Part shown: positions 7,534 to 14,999 of the stretch, piece after piece
Layout: each line of letters starts with the position of its first letter
How positions within the stretch are numbered: the first letter of the stretch is position 1
Origin: Microbacterium sp. 5K110
Lineage (GTDB): Bacteria > Actinomycetota > Actinomycetes > Actinomycetales > Microbacteriaceae
Length of the DNA: 34,880 nt
NCBI RefSeq assembly: GCF_005774735.1
Contig: NZ_VBUM01000033.1
Span: 1 to 34,880 of the forward strand
Reading direction: 5' to 3'
The notes under the pieces: generated by a model
What the model saw: the letters and a program-made list of their open reading frames with translations, nothing else
Told to the model about the DNA's origin: nothing
Database searches by the model: none
Program-made: the position numbers and the translations under genes

Positions 7534-9194
7534 GAGCGAGTCCCTTCGGTGGCGGTGCGGCCGGCGAGCCAGGTGAGGTAGCCGCCGTCGAGGTTGCGGA
7601 CGTCGTGGCCGGCCGCGGTGAGCAGGCGTGCAGCGGTGTGTCCGCGCTGTCCGACCTGGCAGTGTACGACGAGTGGCCCGTCGGGGAGGGCGACCTCCCC
7701 GCGCCGCAGCTCGTCGAGCGGGATCGCGACGCTGCCGGGGATCGCTCCCTCGGCGACCTCGGCGGGGGAACGGACGTCGATCAGTGTCACCCCCGCTTCT
7801 CGGGCGGCGTCGAGCTCGTGCCATTGCAGCGTGCGCGTCAGCCCGGCGCGAACGTTGTCGGCGACGTAGCCGAGTTGGTTGATGGCATCCTTCGCCGACC
7901 CGAAGGGAGGGGCGTAAGCGAGTTCGAGGCGCGACAGCGCCGAGGCGCGCACCCCCGTCTGCATCGCCAGCGCGAGGATGTCGATGCGGCGATCGACACC
8001 GCGGCCGCCGACGATCTGTGCGCCGAGGATGCGGTCGTCGACCGGGTCCACGAGCAGTTTCACCGCCATGCGCTCGGCCCCGGGGAAGTACCCGGCGTGG
8101 TCGGTCGGGTGCGTGTGCAGAACCCGATGCGGCCTGCCCTCGGTGCGCAGCCGCGCTTCGCTCGCGCCGACGGCCGCGATCACGAGCTCGAAGACCCGCA
8201 GGATGGCCACACCGGTCGCCGGTTCGGCCGATTCGACGGCGTCGGTGCCGAGGACCATCGCGTCGGCGGCCGAGCGCCCGTGGCGGTTGGCCAGGCCTGC
8301 CATCGTGACCAGCGTCGGGGCGCCCGACACGGCGTCGGTCTTCTCGGCCGCGTCGCCGACGGCGAAGATGTGCGGATCGGAGGTGCGGTGCCACGCGTCG
8401 ACGGCGATGCCCCCGGACGGCCCGAGTGCCACCCCGGCGGTGGCGGCGAGGGTGGTGTCGGGCCGGGTTCCCCGCGCGTCGATGACGAGATCGGCCTCGA
8501 TCGCCGCGCCGGAGGTCAGCGCGACGCCGGTCTCGGTGACCCGGGCGATCTCGTCGGAAAGGTGCAGCCCCACACCGCGCCCCCGGAGCTCGCTGACGAG
8601 CGGTCCGGCCATCTCGGTATCCAGCGGCCGGAAGGGAAGCGCTCCGCGGTGGACGAGCGAGACCTGGATGCCGCGGCGGGCGAGGTTCTCCACGGCCTCG
8701 AGGCCGATGAATCCGCCGCCGGCGACGACCGCGCGCGTCGCGCCGGACGAGAGGCTCCCGGCGATGCGGTCCACGTCCTCGATCGTGCGCAGGGTGACGA
8801 CCGGAACGCCGTCGTCCGCGCCGGTCAGTGGGGCCGCCGGCAGCGACCCGGGCGAGAGGATGAGCGTGTCGTAGTCCAGGGACTCCTCGGCGCCGGTGGC
8901 CAGATCGCGGACCCGGACCGCGCGGGCGGCGCGATCGACGGCCACCACGTCGTGGCGGACCCGGACGTCGAGGGCGAAGCGCGACCGGAGGCTCTCGGGG
9001 GTCTGCACGAGCAGCGCCGAGCGTTCCTCGATCTCGCCGCCGACGTAGTACGGCAGTCCGCAGGACGCGAAGCTCACGTGCTGTCCGCGCTCGATGACGA
9101 TGATCTCGTGCGCGTCGTCGAGTCGGCGCAGCCGCGTCGCGGCCGACATGCCCCCGGCCACGCCGCCGACGATGATCGTGCGCGGCACGGTCAT
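7530..9194 (-). CDS. CoA-disulfide reductase/rhodanese fusion (persulfide reductase type)
   Basis: A 554-aa flavoprotein. FAD-binding GGVAGGMSAATRLRR lies at residues 10-24. SFASCGLPYYVGG carries the single redox Cys45 typical of CoA-disulfide reductase and NADH oxidase (CoADR/Nox) enzymes. A second dinucleotide fold (AVVAGGGFIGLEAVENLARR) and FAVGDAA, the second FAD motif, follow. The last 100 residues are a rhodanese domain with active-site loop VVHCQVGQRG (Cys512). CoADR-rhodanese fusions reduce CoA persulfide/polysulfide with NAD(P)H. With a CstR-like repressor in the same operon, a role in sulfane-sulfur detoxification is likely. ATG at 9194 overlaps the previous stop (ATGA). Confidence 0.9.
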   Translation of the reverse strand: MTVPRTIIVGGVAGGMSAATRLRRLDDAHEIIVIERGQHVSFASCGLPYYVGGEIEERSALLVQTPESLRSRFALDVRVRHDVVAVDRAARAVRVRDLATGAEESLDYDTLILSPGSLPAAPLTGADDGVPVVTLRTIEDVDRIAGSLSSGATRAVVAGGGFIGLEAVENLARRGIQVSLVHRGALPFRPLDTEMAGPLVSELRGRGVGLHLSDEIARVTETGVALTSGAAIEADLVIDARGTRPDTTLAATAGVALGPSGGIAVDAWHRTSDPHIFAVGDAAEKTDAVSGAPTLVTMAGLANRHGRSAADAMVLGTDAVESAEPATGVAILRVFELVIAAVGASEARLRTEGRPHRVLHTHPTDHAGYFPGAERMAVKLLVDPVDDRILGAQIVGGRGVDRRIDILALAMQTGVRASALSRLELAYAPPFGSAKDAINQLGYVADNVRAGLTRTLQWHELDAAREAGVTLIDVRSPAEVAEGAIPGSVAIPLDELRRGEVALPDGPLVVHCQVGQRGHTAARLLTAAGHDVRNLDGGYLTWLAGRTATEGTRS

Positions 9195-9352
9195 CGACCG
9201 AAGAGGCGCGACCACAGTCCGCCTGTCTCGGTGCGCTCGTGCCCCGGGCAGCGGTCCGCGCGCGGCACTCCGGCCATGACGCTGTCCACGTGCTGGCCGC
9301 ACCCGGCCCAGGTGGTCTTGCCGCAGGTGCGGCAAGTGACGGCTCGACACAT
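9191..9352 (-). CDS. 53-aa Cys-rich mini-protein (zinc-ribbon-like)
   Basis: First gene of the operon and only 53 codons. It has cysteines at 2, 7, 10, 18 and 35 in MCRAVTCRTCGKTTWAGCGQ and RCPGHE, plus His21 and His38. CxxC together with CPGH resembles a small zinc ribbon; metal binding is inferred. It has a strong AAGGAG eight bases before ATG 9352, and its TGA overlaps the oxidoreductase ATG. Related small CRAVTC...CGKTTWAGCG proteins are widespread in actinobacteria and are usually annotated hypothetical. Linkage to a persulfide operon suggests that it handles metal or sulfur, but this is not shown. Confidence 0.85.
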   Translation of the reverse strand: MCRAVTCRTCGKTTWAGCGQHVDSVMAGVPRADRCPGHERTETGGLWSRLFGR

Positions 9353-9380
9353 GTCGATCTCCTTACGCTGTCGTGCCGCC

Positions 9381-9408
9381 AGTATAGCAATACCCCCGGG
9401 GGTATTGC
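9381..9408 (-). promoter_or_regulatory. CsoR/CstR-type operator and promoter of the persulfide operon
   Basis: A perfect 22-bp palindrome at 9387-9408 has half-sites GCAATACCCCC and GGGGGTATTGC. This is the ATACCCCC/GGGGGTAT form bound by CsoR-family repressors. On the minus strand TATACT (9386-9381) abuts it as a near-perfect -10, so the palindrome fills the -35/-10 spacer and bound repressor would block RNA polymerase. The -35 is poor (CGCAAT). Confidence 0.85.
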
Positions 9409-9413
9409 GGGGG

Positions 9414-10397
9414 CTATCTCCCCCGGCGCGCTGTCACGACATCGGGGAGATCCGTCACCGGAACGATCACGATGTCCTCGACCTTCCAGTCCAGGGCGAT
9501 GCACGCCTCACGTGCCTCGTCCAGCTGCGCGAGCGAGACGGTGCTGCCGCGGGGGACGACGAACGCCTCGATGTGGAAGACGTGTCCTTCGTCGCGGGCC
9601 CGGCTACCGGCCTCGCGCACCCAGTCGAAATCGGCGAGGACACTGTCGACACGGTCGGCGAGCGGGTGCGGCATCCGGTCGTCGAATGTCGTGGCCCTGG
9701 CATCCATCAGGTCGGTGATCGCGGCGACGAGGTTGCGCACGCCGTCGTGCACGATGCTCCCGGCGATGAACAGTGCCGCCGCGGCATCCAGCCACCACAC
9801 CCCCAGACCGATCCCGCCTACACCGACGATCGTGCCGAGCGACGTCATCCAGTCGGCCTTGTTCATGTCGGCGTCGGCGTAGAGCACCTTGTCGTGCAGC
9901 TCGCGCGCCAGCCGCATCTTCATCCGCCCGAGGATCACCGGCGGCACGCCCGTGATCGCCATGACGGCGATCATCAGCCAGCCCAGCCACACGCTGTGCC
10001 CGAACAGCGCGACCGTCCCGATCGTGGGGTGCTCTGCTTTCAGCAGGCTCAGCCCCGACTCGACCACGAGGAATGTGCCCATTCCGGCGAGGGCGACCGC
10101 GGCGACGACGTGCCCGACCGCGACCGACCGGTGGTGCCCGTACGGATGCCGCGGGGTCGGGCGACGCCGAACGGTGCGCACGGCCACGAGGAAGGCGATC
10201 GGCGGGATGAACGACAGCAGATCCTCGAACCACGCCGCTCGCATCGCCTGAGAGTTGCCGAGGACGAGAAGGACGAGAGTCGCCGTGACGACCAGTACTC
10301 CGATGGAGACCCACTCCAGCCGCTTCGCCCGGCGGAGGGCCTCCGCTTGAGCCGCGGGGAGTTCCGTCCGGCCGAACGTCACCGCCCTCGCGCTCAT
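9414..10397 (-). CDS. Cation diffusion facilitator family transporter
   Basis: A 327-aa inner-membrane protein of the CDF (cation efflux) type, which exports divalent metals such as Zn, Co, Cd or Fe in exchange for protons. About six membrane segments lie between residues 28 and 220. HPYGHHRSVAVGHVV follows the second helix as in CDF proteins. DADMNKADWMTSLGTIVGVG in helix 5 supplies the conserved D-x3-D metal site; the cytosolic C-terminal domain follows. ATG 10397 overlaps the stop of the upstream lipoprotein gene by ATGA, so the pair is coupled. Substrate not determinable from sequence. The gene ends 6 bp before the persulfide operator. Confidence 0.88.
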   Translation of the reverse strand: MSARAVTFGRTELPAAQAEALRRAKRLEWVSIGVLVVTATLVLLVLGNSQAMRAAWFEDLLSFIPPIAFLVAVRTVRRRPTPRHPYGHHRSVAVGHVVAAVALAGMGTFLVVESGLSLLKAEHPTIGTVALFGHSVWLGWLMIAVMAITGVPPVILGRMKMRLARELHDKVLYADADMNKADWMTSLGTIVGVGGIGLGVWWLDAAAALFIAGSIVHDGVRNLVAAITDLMDARATTFDDRMPHPLADRVDSVLADFDWVREAGSRARDEGHVFHIEAFVVPRGSTVSLAQLDEAREACIALDWKVEDIVIVPVTDLPDVVTARRGR

Positions 10398-10873
10398 CGC
10401 GCACCCTCCTCGACGAGGAACGTCTCCAGCCGTGACAGGAAGGCGTTCTCCCCGAGCGGCACGAGCATGACGATCGACGCGCGCGACCCGTCTCCCAGGG
10501 TCGCCTCGGCGTACGGGCGGCTGACGCCGGCATCCGCCGTCCACGGGGTGGCGTCGGTGAGGCCGGCCGCGACGACGTCGAGGTCGCCGTCCTTCAGCCC
10601 CCGCACGAGCGCTTCCTCGGAGCCGACGGTGAACTCCACGTCGGCGTCGAGCGAGCGAGCGAAGGCGCGCAGCCGATCGACGTCGGTTCCGGCGACGCCC
10701 TCGGGTTCGACGCGCACCCACTCGCCGTTGGGGGAGACGCCCGCGCGCAGCACCCCGCCCTCGACCGCAGCGAGCGTGCCGTCGGGGTCGGCCGGGATCC
10801 GGATGCCGCACCCCGAGGCGGCCACGGCGAGAGCGGTCGCGAACAGGAGCGCGACGATTCTGCGGCTGATCAT
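10394..10873 (-). CDS. Lipoprotein with a short solute-binding (SBP_3-like) domain
   Basis: A 159-aa lipoprotein. The signal peptide MISRRIVALLFATALAVAAS ends in the lipobox SGC near residue 22. The mature part resembles a partial bacterial extracellular solute-binding domain family 3: LRAGVSPNGEWVRVEPEGVA, GTDVDRLRAFARSLDADVEF, and ALVRGLKDGDLDVVAAGLTD. Family members are usually 230-280 aa, so the second lobe is largely missing. Start 10873 is supported by AAGGA five bases upstream. It is coupled to the CDF gene and may present or sense a ligand for it; that is a guess. Confidence 0.75.
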   Translation of the reverse strand: MISRRIVALLFATALAVAASGCGIRIPADPDGTLAAVEGGVLRAGVSPNGEWVRVEPEGVAGTDVDRLRAFARSLDADVEFTVGSEEALVRGLKDGDLDVVAAGLTDATPWTADAGVSRPYAEATLGDGSRASIVMLVPLGENAFLSRLETFLVEEGAR

Positions 10874-10965
10874 GGGGTCCTTCCCGTCGGGGGACCCCCG
10901 ATCATCTGTGCGCGGTCCCCGTTTGTCCACGGGGTTGTGCGAGCGCGGGACGAACCCCCGGCGCG

Positions 10966-10981
10966 TAGGGTGTCGTGCGTG
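10966..10981 (+). promoter_or_regulatory. Putative leaderless promoter of the fluoride channel genes
   Basis: TAGGGT (10966-10971) matches TANNNT and is seven bases before GTG 10979. No fluoride riboswitch fits between it and the divergent lipoprotein gene. No -35 recognised. Confidence 0.4.
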
Positions 10982-11347
10982 GTGTCGTGGCGCGATCTCG
11001 TCTCGGTCGCCGTCGGCGGTGCGCTCGGCACGGCGGCGCGTGCCGGGCTGACCCTCGCGTTCGTGGGTGCTCTCGGGCCGGCCCTCGTGCCGATCATCAA
11101 CGTCGTCGGAGCGTTCGCGATCGGCATCCTGTTCGGAATCCGCGCACGGATGCCGCGCTCGACCCGTGCCCAGCGGGCGCAGCTGTTCTTCGGGACCGGC
11201 GTGCTGGGTGGGTTCACCACCTACAGTGCGCTCGCGGTCGAATCCGCCGACCTCGCTTTGCTGTGGTGGGGTGCGGCGACGGTGGTGGTGGGGACCTTCG
11301 CGGCATGGATCGGCGTCCTGATCGGTCGCGGCGGGAAGGTGCGATGA
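10979..11347 (+). CDS. crcB: Fluoride channel subunit Fluc/CrcB (first copy)
   Basis: A 122-aa protein with four membrane helices. RDLVSVAVGGALGTAARAGL at the N-terminus, PIINVVGAFAIGILFG (the polar Asn of the pore) and FFGTGVLGGFTTYSALAVES (with the TTYS track) are the Fluc motifs. Fluc exports F- from the cytosol as a dual-topology dimer. The start could be GTG 10979 or 10982, or an upstream GTG at 10937; 10979 is chosen for its spacing from a TANNNT box. Its stop overlaps the second crcB copy by 4 bp, as expected for a heterodimeric channel. Confidence 0.92.
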   Translation: MVSWRDLVSVAVGGALGTAARAGLTLAFVGALGPALVPIINVVGAFAIGILFGIRARMPRSTRAQRAQLFFGTGVLGGFTTYSALAVESADLALLWWGAATVVVGTFAAWIGVLIGRGGKVR

Positions 11348-11709
11348 CGCCCCTGGTCTTCCTCGCGGTGGTCGTCGCCGGCGGGATCGGCGCGGCCCTC
11401 CGCTTCGCCCTCGACACGGCCATCCGCGCGCGGACCGGAGAGCGCTTCCCCTGGGGCATCCTGGTGGTGAACCTCACCGGTGCCCTGATCCTCGGGTTCG
11501 CGACCCCGCTTGCGGTCGACGAGGCGTGGCGCTGGATCATCGGCACCGGTCTCCTCGGCGGCTACACGACCTTCAGCGCCGTCGCGGTGACCACCGCTCT
11601 CCTGGCCGAAGAGGGCCGCACGCGTGCCGCGCTCTCGTATGCGGTGGTCTCGTTCGTCGGATCCGTGCTCGCGGCAGCCCTCGGTCTCACCCTCGGTCAC
11701 GCCCTTTGA
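11344..11709 (+). CDS. crcB: Fluoride channel subunit Fluc/CrcB (second copy)
   Basis: A 121-aa, four-helix protein. VVVAGGIGAALRFALDTAI, GILVVNLTGALILGFATPLA and IIGTGLLGGYTTFSAVAVTT give the N-terminal GG.GA..R, the pore Asn and the TTFS track. ATG 11344 overlaps the first copy's stop (ATGA). In tandem pairs, the two subunits usually take opposite orientations in the membrane and form one heterodimeric channel; both copies keep the pore Asn and the Phe/Tyr box here. No fluoride riboswitch is seen. Confidence 0.92.
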   Translation: MTPLVFLAVVVAGGIGAALRFALDTAIRARTGERFPWGILVVNLTGALILGFATPLAVDEAWRWIIGTGLLGGYTTFSAVAVTTALLAEEGRTRAALSYAVVSFVGSVLAAALGLTLGHAL

Positions 11710-11749
11710 GCGGCCTCCTGCGCTGAGCGCGCATGGAATACTGGGTCTG

Positions 11750-11765
11750 GATACAGTCCTGTATC
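11750..11765. promoter_or_regulatory. Candidate operator upstream of the RND gene
   Basis: GATACAG and CTGTATC are a perfect 7+7 bp dyad around TC. It lies 49 bp before the chosen GTG start of the RND gene, where a TetR-like repressor would act. No regulator gene is adjacent, so the cognate protein is unknown. Confidence 0.5.
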
Positions 11766-11813
11766 GAACGGCTGCCCTCGGCATCCGTCGTCGGTCGACC
11801 CGAAGGGCCCCGC

Positions 11814-14800
11814 GTGTCGTATCTGGCCGTCCTCAGCCTGCGCAATCGCGCGCTCATCGCCCTCGTCACGATCGTCGCCGCGGTGTTCGGCGGTCTCGCC
11901 CTGACGAACCTCAAGCAGGAGCTCATCCCCTCGATCGAGTTCCCGCAGCTCGCGGTCGTCACGACCTACCCGGGCGCCTCGCCTGAGGTCGTCGAAGCCG
12001 ACGTGTCGACGCGGATCGAGGGCGCGATCCGCGGTGTCGACGGGCTGGAGTCCACCACCGCCACGAGCACCACGAACTCCTCGATCGTGTCGGCATCGTT
12101 CACGTACGGCACCGATCTGGCCGCCGCGCAGCAGAAGATCCTCGCCGCGATCGCCCGCATCAAGGATCAACTGCCCGAGTCGGCCGACACGACCGTGGCC
12201 TCGGCCAGCATCGACGACTTCCCCGTGATCCAGTTGGCCGTCACCGGCTACTCGGACGCCCAGACGATCCAGGCGACGCTGGAGTCGACCGTCGTCCCCG
12301 CCCTCGAGGACGTCGACGGCGTCAATGCCGCCCAGGTGGTCGGCGGCACCGGTCAGCGCGTCACGATCACCCCCGACCCCGGCCGACTCGGCGACCGCGG
12401 CTACAGCCAGCAGGCGATCACGGACGCCCTCGACGCCAACGGCATCCTCTTCCCCGGTGGCTCGGTCACCGAGGGGGATCAGACGCTGACGGTGCAGACC
12501 GGCGCGAAGCTGACCAGCGTCGACGAGATCGCGGCGCTGCCGCTCGTCCCCACCGACGCCGCGCAGATCGCGGTCGGCACCACCACGATCGGCGACGTCG
12601 CGGCCGTCTCGCAGCAGACCGACCCCGTGACGACCCTGTCGCGCGTGAACGGCGAACCGGCGCTCACGATCGCGGTCACCAAGCTGCCCGCCGCCAACAC
12701 CGTCGACGTCTCGCGCGGCGTCCTGGCCGCGATTCCCGACCTCGAAGCCTCGCTCGGCGGAGCCACCTTCACGGTCGTCTTCGACCAGGCGCCCTTCGTC
12801 GAGCAGTCGATCGAGGCTCTCGCGCAAGAGGGTCTTCTCGGCCTCGCGTTCGCGGTCGTGATCATCCTCATCTTTCTGATGTCGGTGCGCTCGACCCTCG
12901 TCACCGCGATCTCGATCCCCACGAGCGTGCTCGCCACCTTCATCGGGCTGCAGGCCTTCGGGTACTCGCTCAACGTCCTGACCCTCGGGGCGCTCACGAT
13001 CGCCATCGGTCGCGTCGTGGACGACTCGATCGTCGTGATCGAGAACATCAAGAGGCACTACGTCGGCGACGCGGACAAGATCCCCACGATCATCCGCGCC
13101 GTGCGCGAAGTGGCCGCCGCCATCACGGCATCCACGATCACCTCGGTCGCGGTGTTCCTCCCCATCGCTTTCGTCGGCGATGTCACCGGAGAGCTCTTCC
13201 GGCCGTTCTCGCTCACCGTCACGATCGCGATGGCCGCCTCGCTGCTGGTCTCGCTCACGATCGTGCCCGTGCTGGCGTCGTGGTTCCTCAAACCCGGCAA
13301 GGTGATCCGGGATGCCGAGGGCAACCCCGTCGATCCGGAGTCGCCGAGCGCCCCGCCCTCGCGGCTGCAGAAGGCGTACGTGCCCGTGCTGAGCTGGACG
13401 CTGCGGCACTCGTGGGTCACCCTCGGCCTGGCCGTGCTCGTCCTGGCCGGGACAGTGGCATCCGTTCCCCTGCTCAAGACCGACTTCCTCGGCGACTCGG
13501 GCCAGAACACCTTCACCGTGACCCAGAAGATCGGTTCCGCTCCGAGCCTCACCGCCGAGGACGCCGCCGCGCAGCGCGTGGAGACCGTGCTGCGCGACGT
13601 GCCGGGCGTCGAGACGGTGCAGACCTCGATCGGCTCCAGCGGCTCGGCCCTGCGTGACGCGTTCTCCGGCGGTGGTTCGGGCATCACGTACTCCATCACC
13701 TCCGAGGCCGGTGTCGACCAGGTCGACCTGCGCGAGCGAGTGCGCACCGCCGTGTCCGACATCACCGATGCCGGCGAGATCGAGGTGAGCGCCCAGGGCA
13801 GCGGCTTCGGGTCCACCGACATCACCGTCGACGTCACCGCGGCCGACGGGCAGGCGCTGCAACAGGCCGCCGACGCGGTGGTCTCGGGACTCCAGGGCCG
13901 CGACGGCATCGGCCAGGTCTCCAGCAGCCTGTCGGCCTCGCTGCCGTTCGTCTCGGTGCGGGTCGATCGGGATGCCGCCGCCGAGCGCGGCCTGTCGGAG
14001 CGCACGGTGGGCGCGCTGGTGTCGGGTGCGATGCAGCCGCGTCAGGCGGGCACGGTCGAGATCGACGGGCGCGGTCTCAGCGTGTACATCGCCTCGGACA
14101 ACCCGCCCACGACGATCGACACGCTGCGGGCGCTGGAGATCCCAACGGCGCGCGGCACCGTGCGCCTCGACGAGATCGCGACGGTCGAGACGAGCCAGAC
14201 GCCCCCGAGCATCACGACCGCGCGGGGCCTGCGCACCGCCACGGTCACCGTCACACCGACCACGGACGACCTCGGCAGCTCCTCGACGAGTGTGCGCGAG
14301 GCTCTCGCCGACGTGTCGCTGCCCGACGGGGCGACCGCAGAACTCGGCGGGGTCGTGACCGATCAGCAGGACGCCTTCAGTCAGCTCGGTCTGGCGCTCC
14401 TGGCGGCGATCCTCATCGTGTACGTGGTGATGGTGGCGACCTTCAAGTCGCTGCGGCAGCCCCTCGAGCTGCTCGTCTCGGTGCCGTTCGCGGCCACCGG
14501 AGCCATCCTCATGCTGCTGGTGACCGGGGTGCCGCTCGGTGTCGCCGGCATGATCGGCGCCCTGATGCTCGTGGGCATCGTCGTCACGAACGCCATCGTC
14601 CTGATCGACCTGGTGAATCAGTACCGCGCGCGGGGGCTCAGTGTGTTCGAGGCCACGATCGTCGGCGGTTCACGGCGACTCCGCCCGATCCTCATGACCG
14701 CGCTCGCCGCGATCTTCGCGCTCGTGCCGATGGCGCTGGGCATCACCGGACACGGTGGGTTCATCTCGCAGCCGCTGGCCGTCGTGGTGATCGGCGGGCT

Positions 14801-14999
14801 CGTGTCGTCGACATTCCTGACACTCCTCGTGCTGCCGACGCTGTACAACCTCGTCGAGGGAGCGCGGGAGCGGCGGATCGCCCGACGCGCGGCGCGGTCG
14901 ACGGCCGACGCAGGCGAGGCGGAGTCGACGACGGGCGAGCAGGAGCCGACGCCGGACGAGCACCCGCTGAGCCGACGAGAGCTGCGCGAGCGCCACTGA
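11814..14999 (+). CDS. RND efflux transporter permease (HAE1/AcrB-type)
   Basis: A protein of about 1061 aa of the AcrB/AcrD/AcrF superfamily, which uses the proton gradient to move hydrophobic or amphiphilic substrates. It starts VSYLAVLSLRNRALIALVTI (helix 1) followed by NLKQELIPSIEFPQL and TTYPGASPEVVE, as in HAE1 proteins. Helices 2-6 span about residues 340-490 with the proton-relay pair in GRVVDDSIVVIENIKRH (near 402-403). A second porter domain and helices 7-12 follow. GTG 11814 is preferred with AAGGG upstream; the earlier ATG at 11733 would add an atypical leader crossing the dyad. No membrane-fusion protein or TetR gene is beside it. The C-terminus is charged and probably cytosolic. 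Confidence 0.92.
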   Translation: MSYLAVLSLRNRALIALVTIVAAVFGGLALTNLKQELIPSIEFPQLAVVTTYPGASPEVVEADVSTRIEGAIRGVDGLESTTATSTTNSSIVSASFTYGTDLAAAQQKILAAIARIKDQLPESADTTVASASIDDFPVIQLAVTGYSDAQTIQATLESTVVPALEDVDGVNAAQVVGGTGQRVTITPDPGRLGDRGYSQQAITDALDANGILFPGGSVTEGDQTLTVQTGAKLTSVDEIAALPLVPTDAAQIAVGTTTIGDVAAVSQQTDPVTTLSRVNGEPALTIAVTKLPAANTVDVSRGVLAAIPDLEASLGGATFTVVFDQAPFVEQSIEALAQEGLLGLAFAVVIILIFLMSVRSTLVTAISIPTSVLATFIGLQAFGYSLNVLTLGALTIAIGRVVDDSIVVIENIKRHYVGDADKIPTIIRAVREVAAAITASTITSVAVFLPIAFVGDVTGELFRPFSLTVTIAMAASLLVSLTIVPVLASWFLKPGKVIRDAEGNPVDPESPSAPPSRLQKAYVPVLSWTLRHSWVTLGLAVLVLAGTVASVPLLKTDFLGDSGQNTFTVTQKIGSAPSLTAEDAAAQRVETVLRDVPGVETVQTSIGSSGSALRDAFSGGGSGITYSITSEAGVDQVDLRERVRTAVSDITDAGEIEVSAQGSGFGSTDITVDVTAADGQALQQAADAVVSGLQGRDGIGQVSSSLSASLPFVSVRVDRDAAAERGLSERTVGALVSGAMQPRQAGTVEIDGRGLSVYIASDNPPTTIDTLRALEIPTARGTVRLDEIATVETSQTPPSITTARGLRTATVTVTPTTDDLGSSSTSVREALADVSLPDGATAELGGVVTDQQDAFSQLGLALLAAILIVYVVMVATFKSLRQPLELLVSVPFAATGAILMLLVTGVPLGVAGMIGALMLVGIVVTNAIVLIDLVNQYRARGLSVFEATIVGGSRRLRPILMTALAAIFALVPMALGITGHGGFISQPLAVVVIGGLVSSTFLTLLVLPTLYNLVEGARERRIARRAARSTADAGEAESTTGEQEPTPDEHPLSRRELRERH

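Noticed and set aside
10874..10978. Fluoride riboswitch upstream of crcB
   Set aside because: The 105-bp gap lacks the conserved crcB-motif segments, and a TANNNT box seven bases from the start suggests no leader.
11733..11813. ATG 11733 as start of the RND protein
   Set aside because: It would add 27 residues with Trp, Cys and Pro before helix 1, crosses the operator-like dyad, and has no ribosome binding site.
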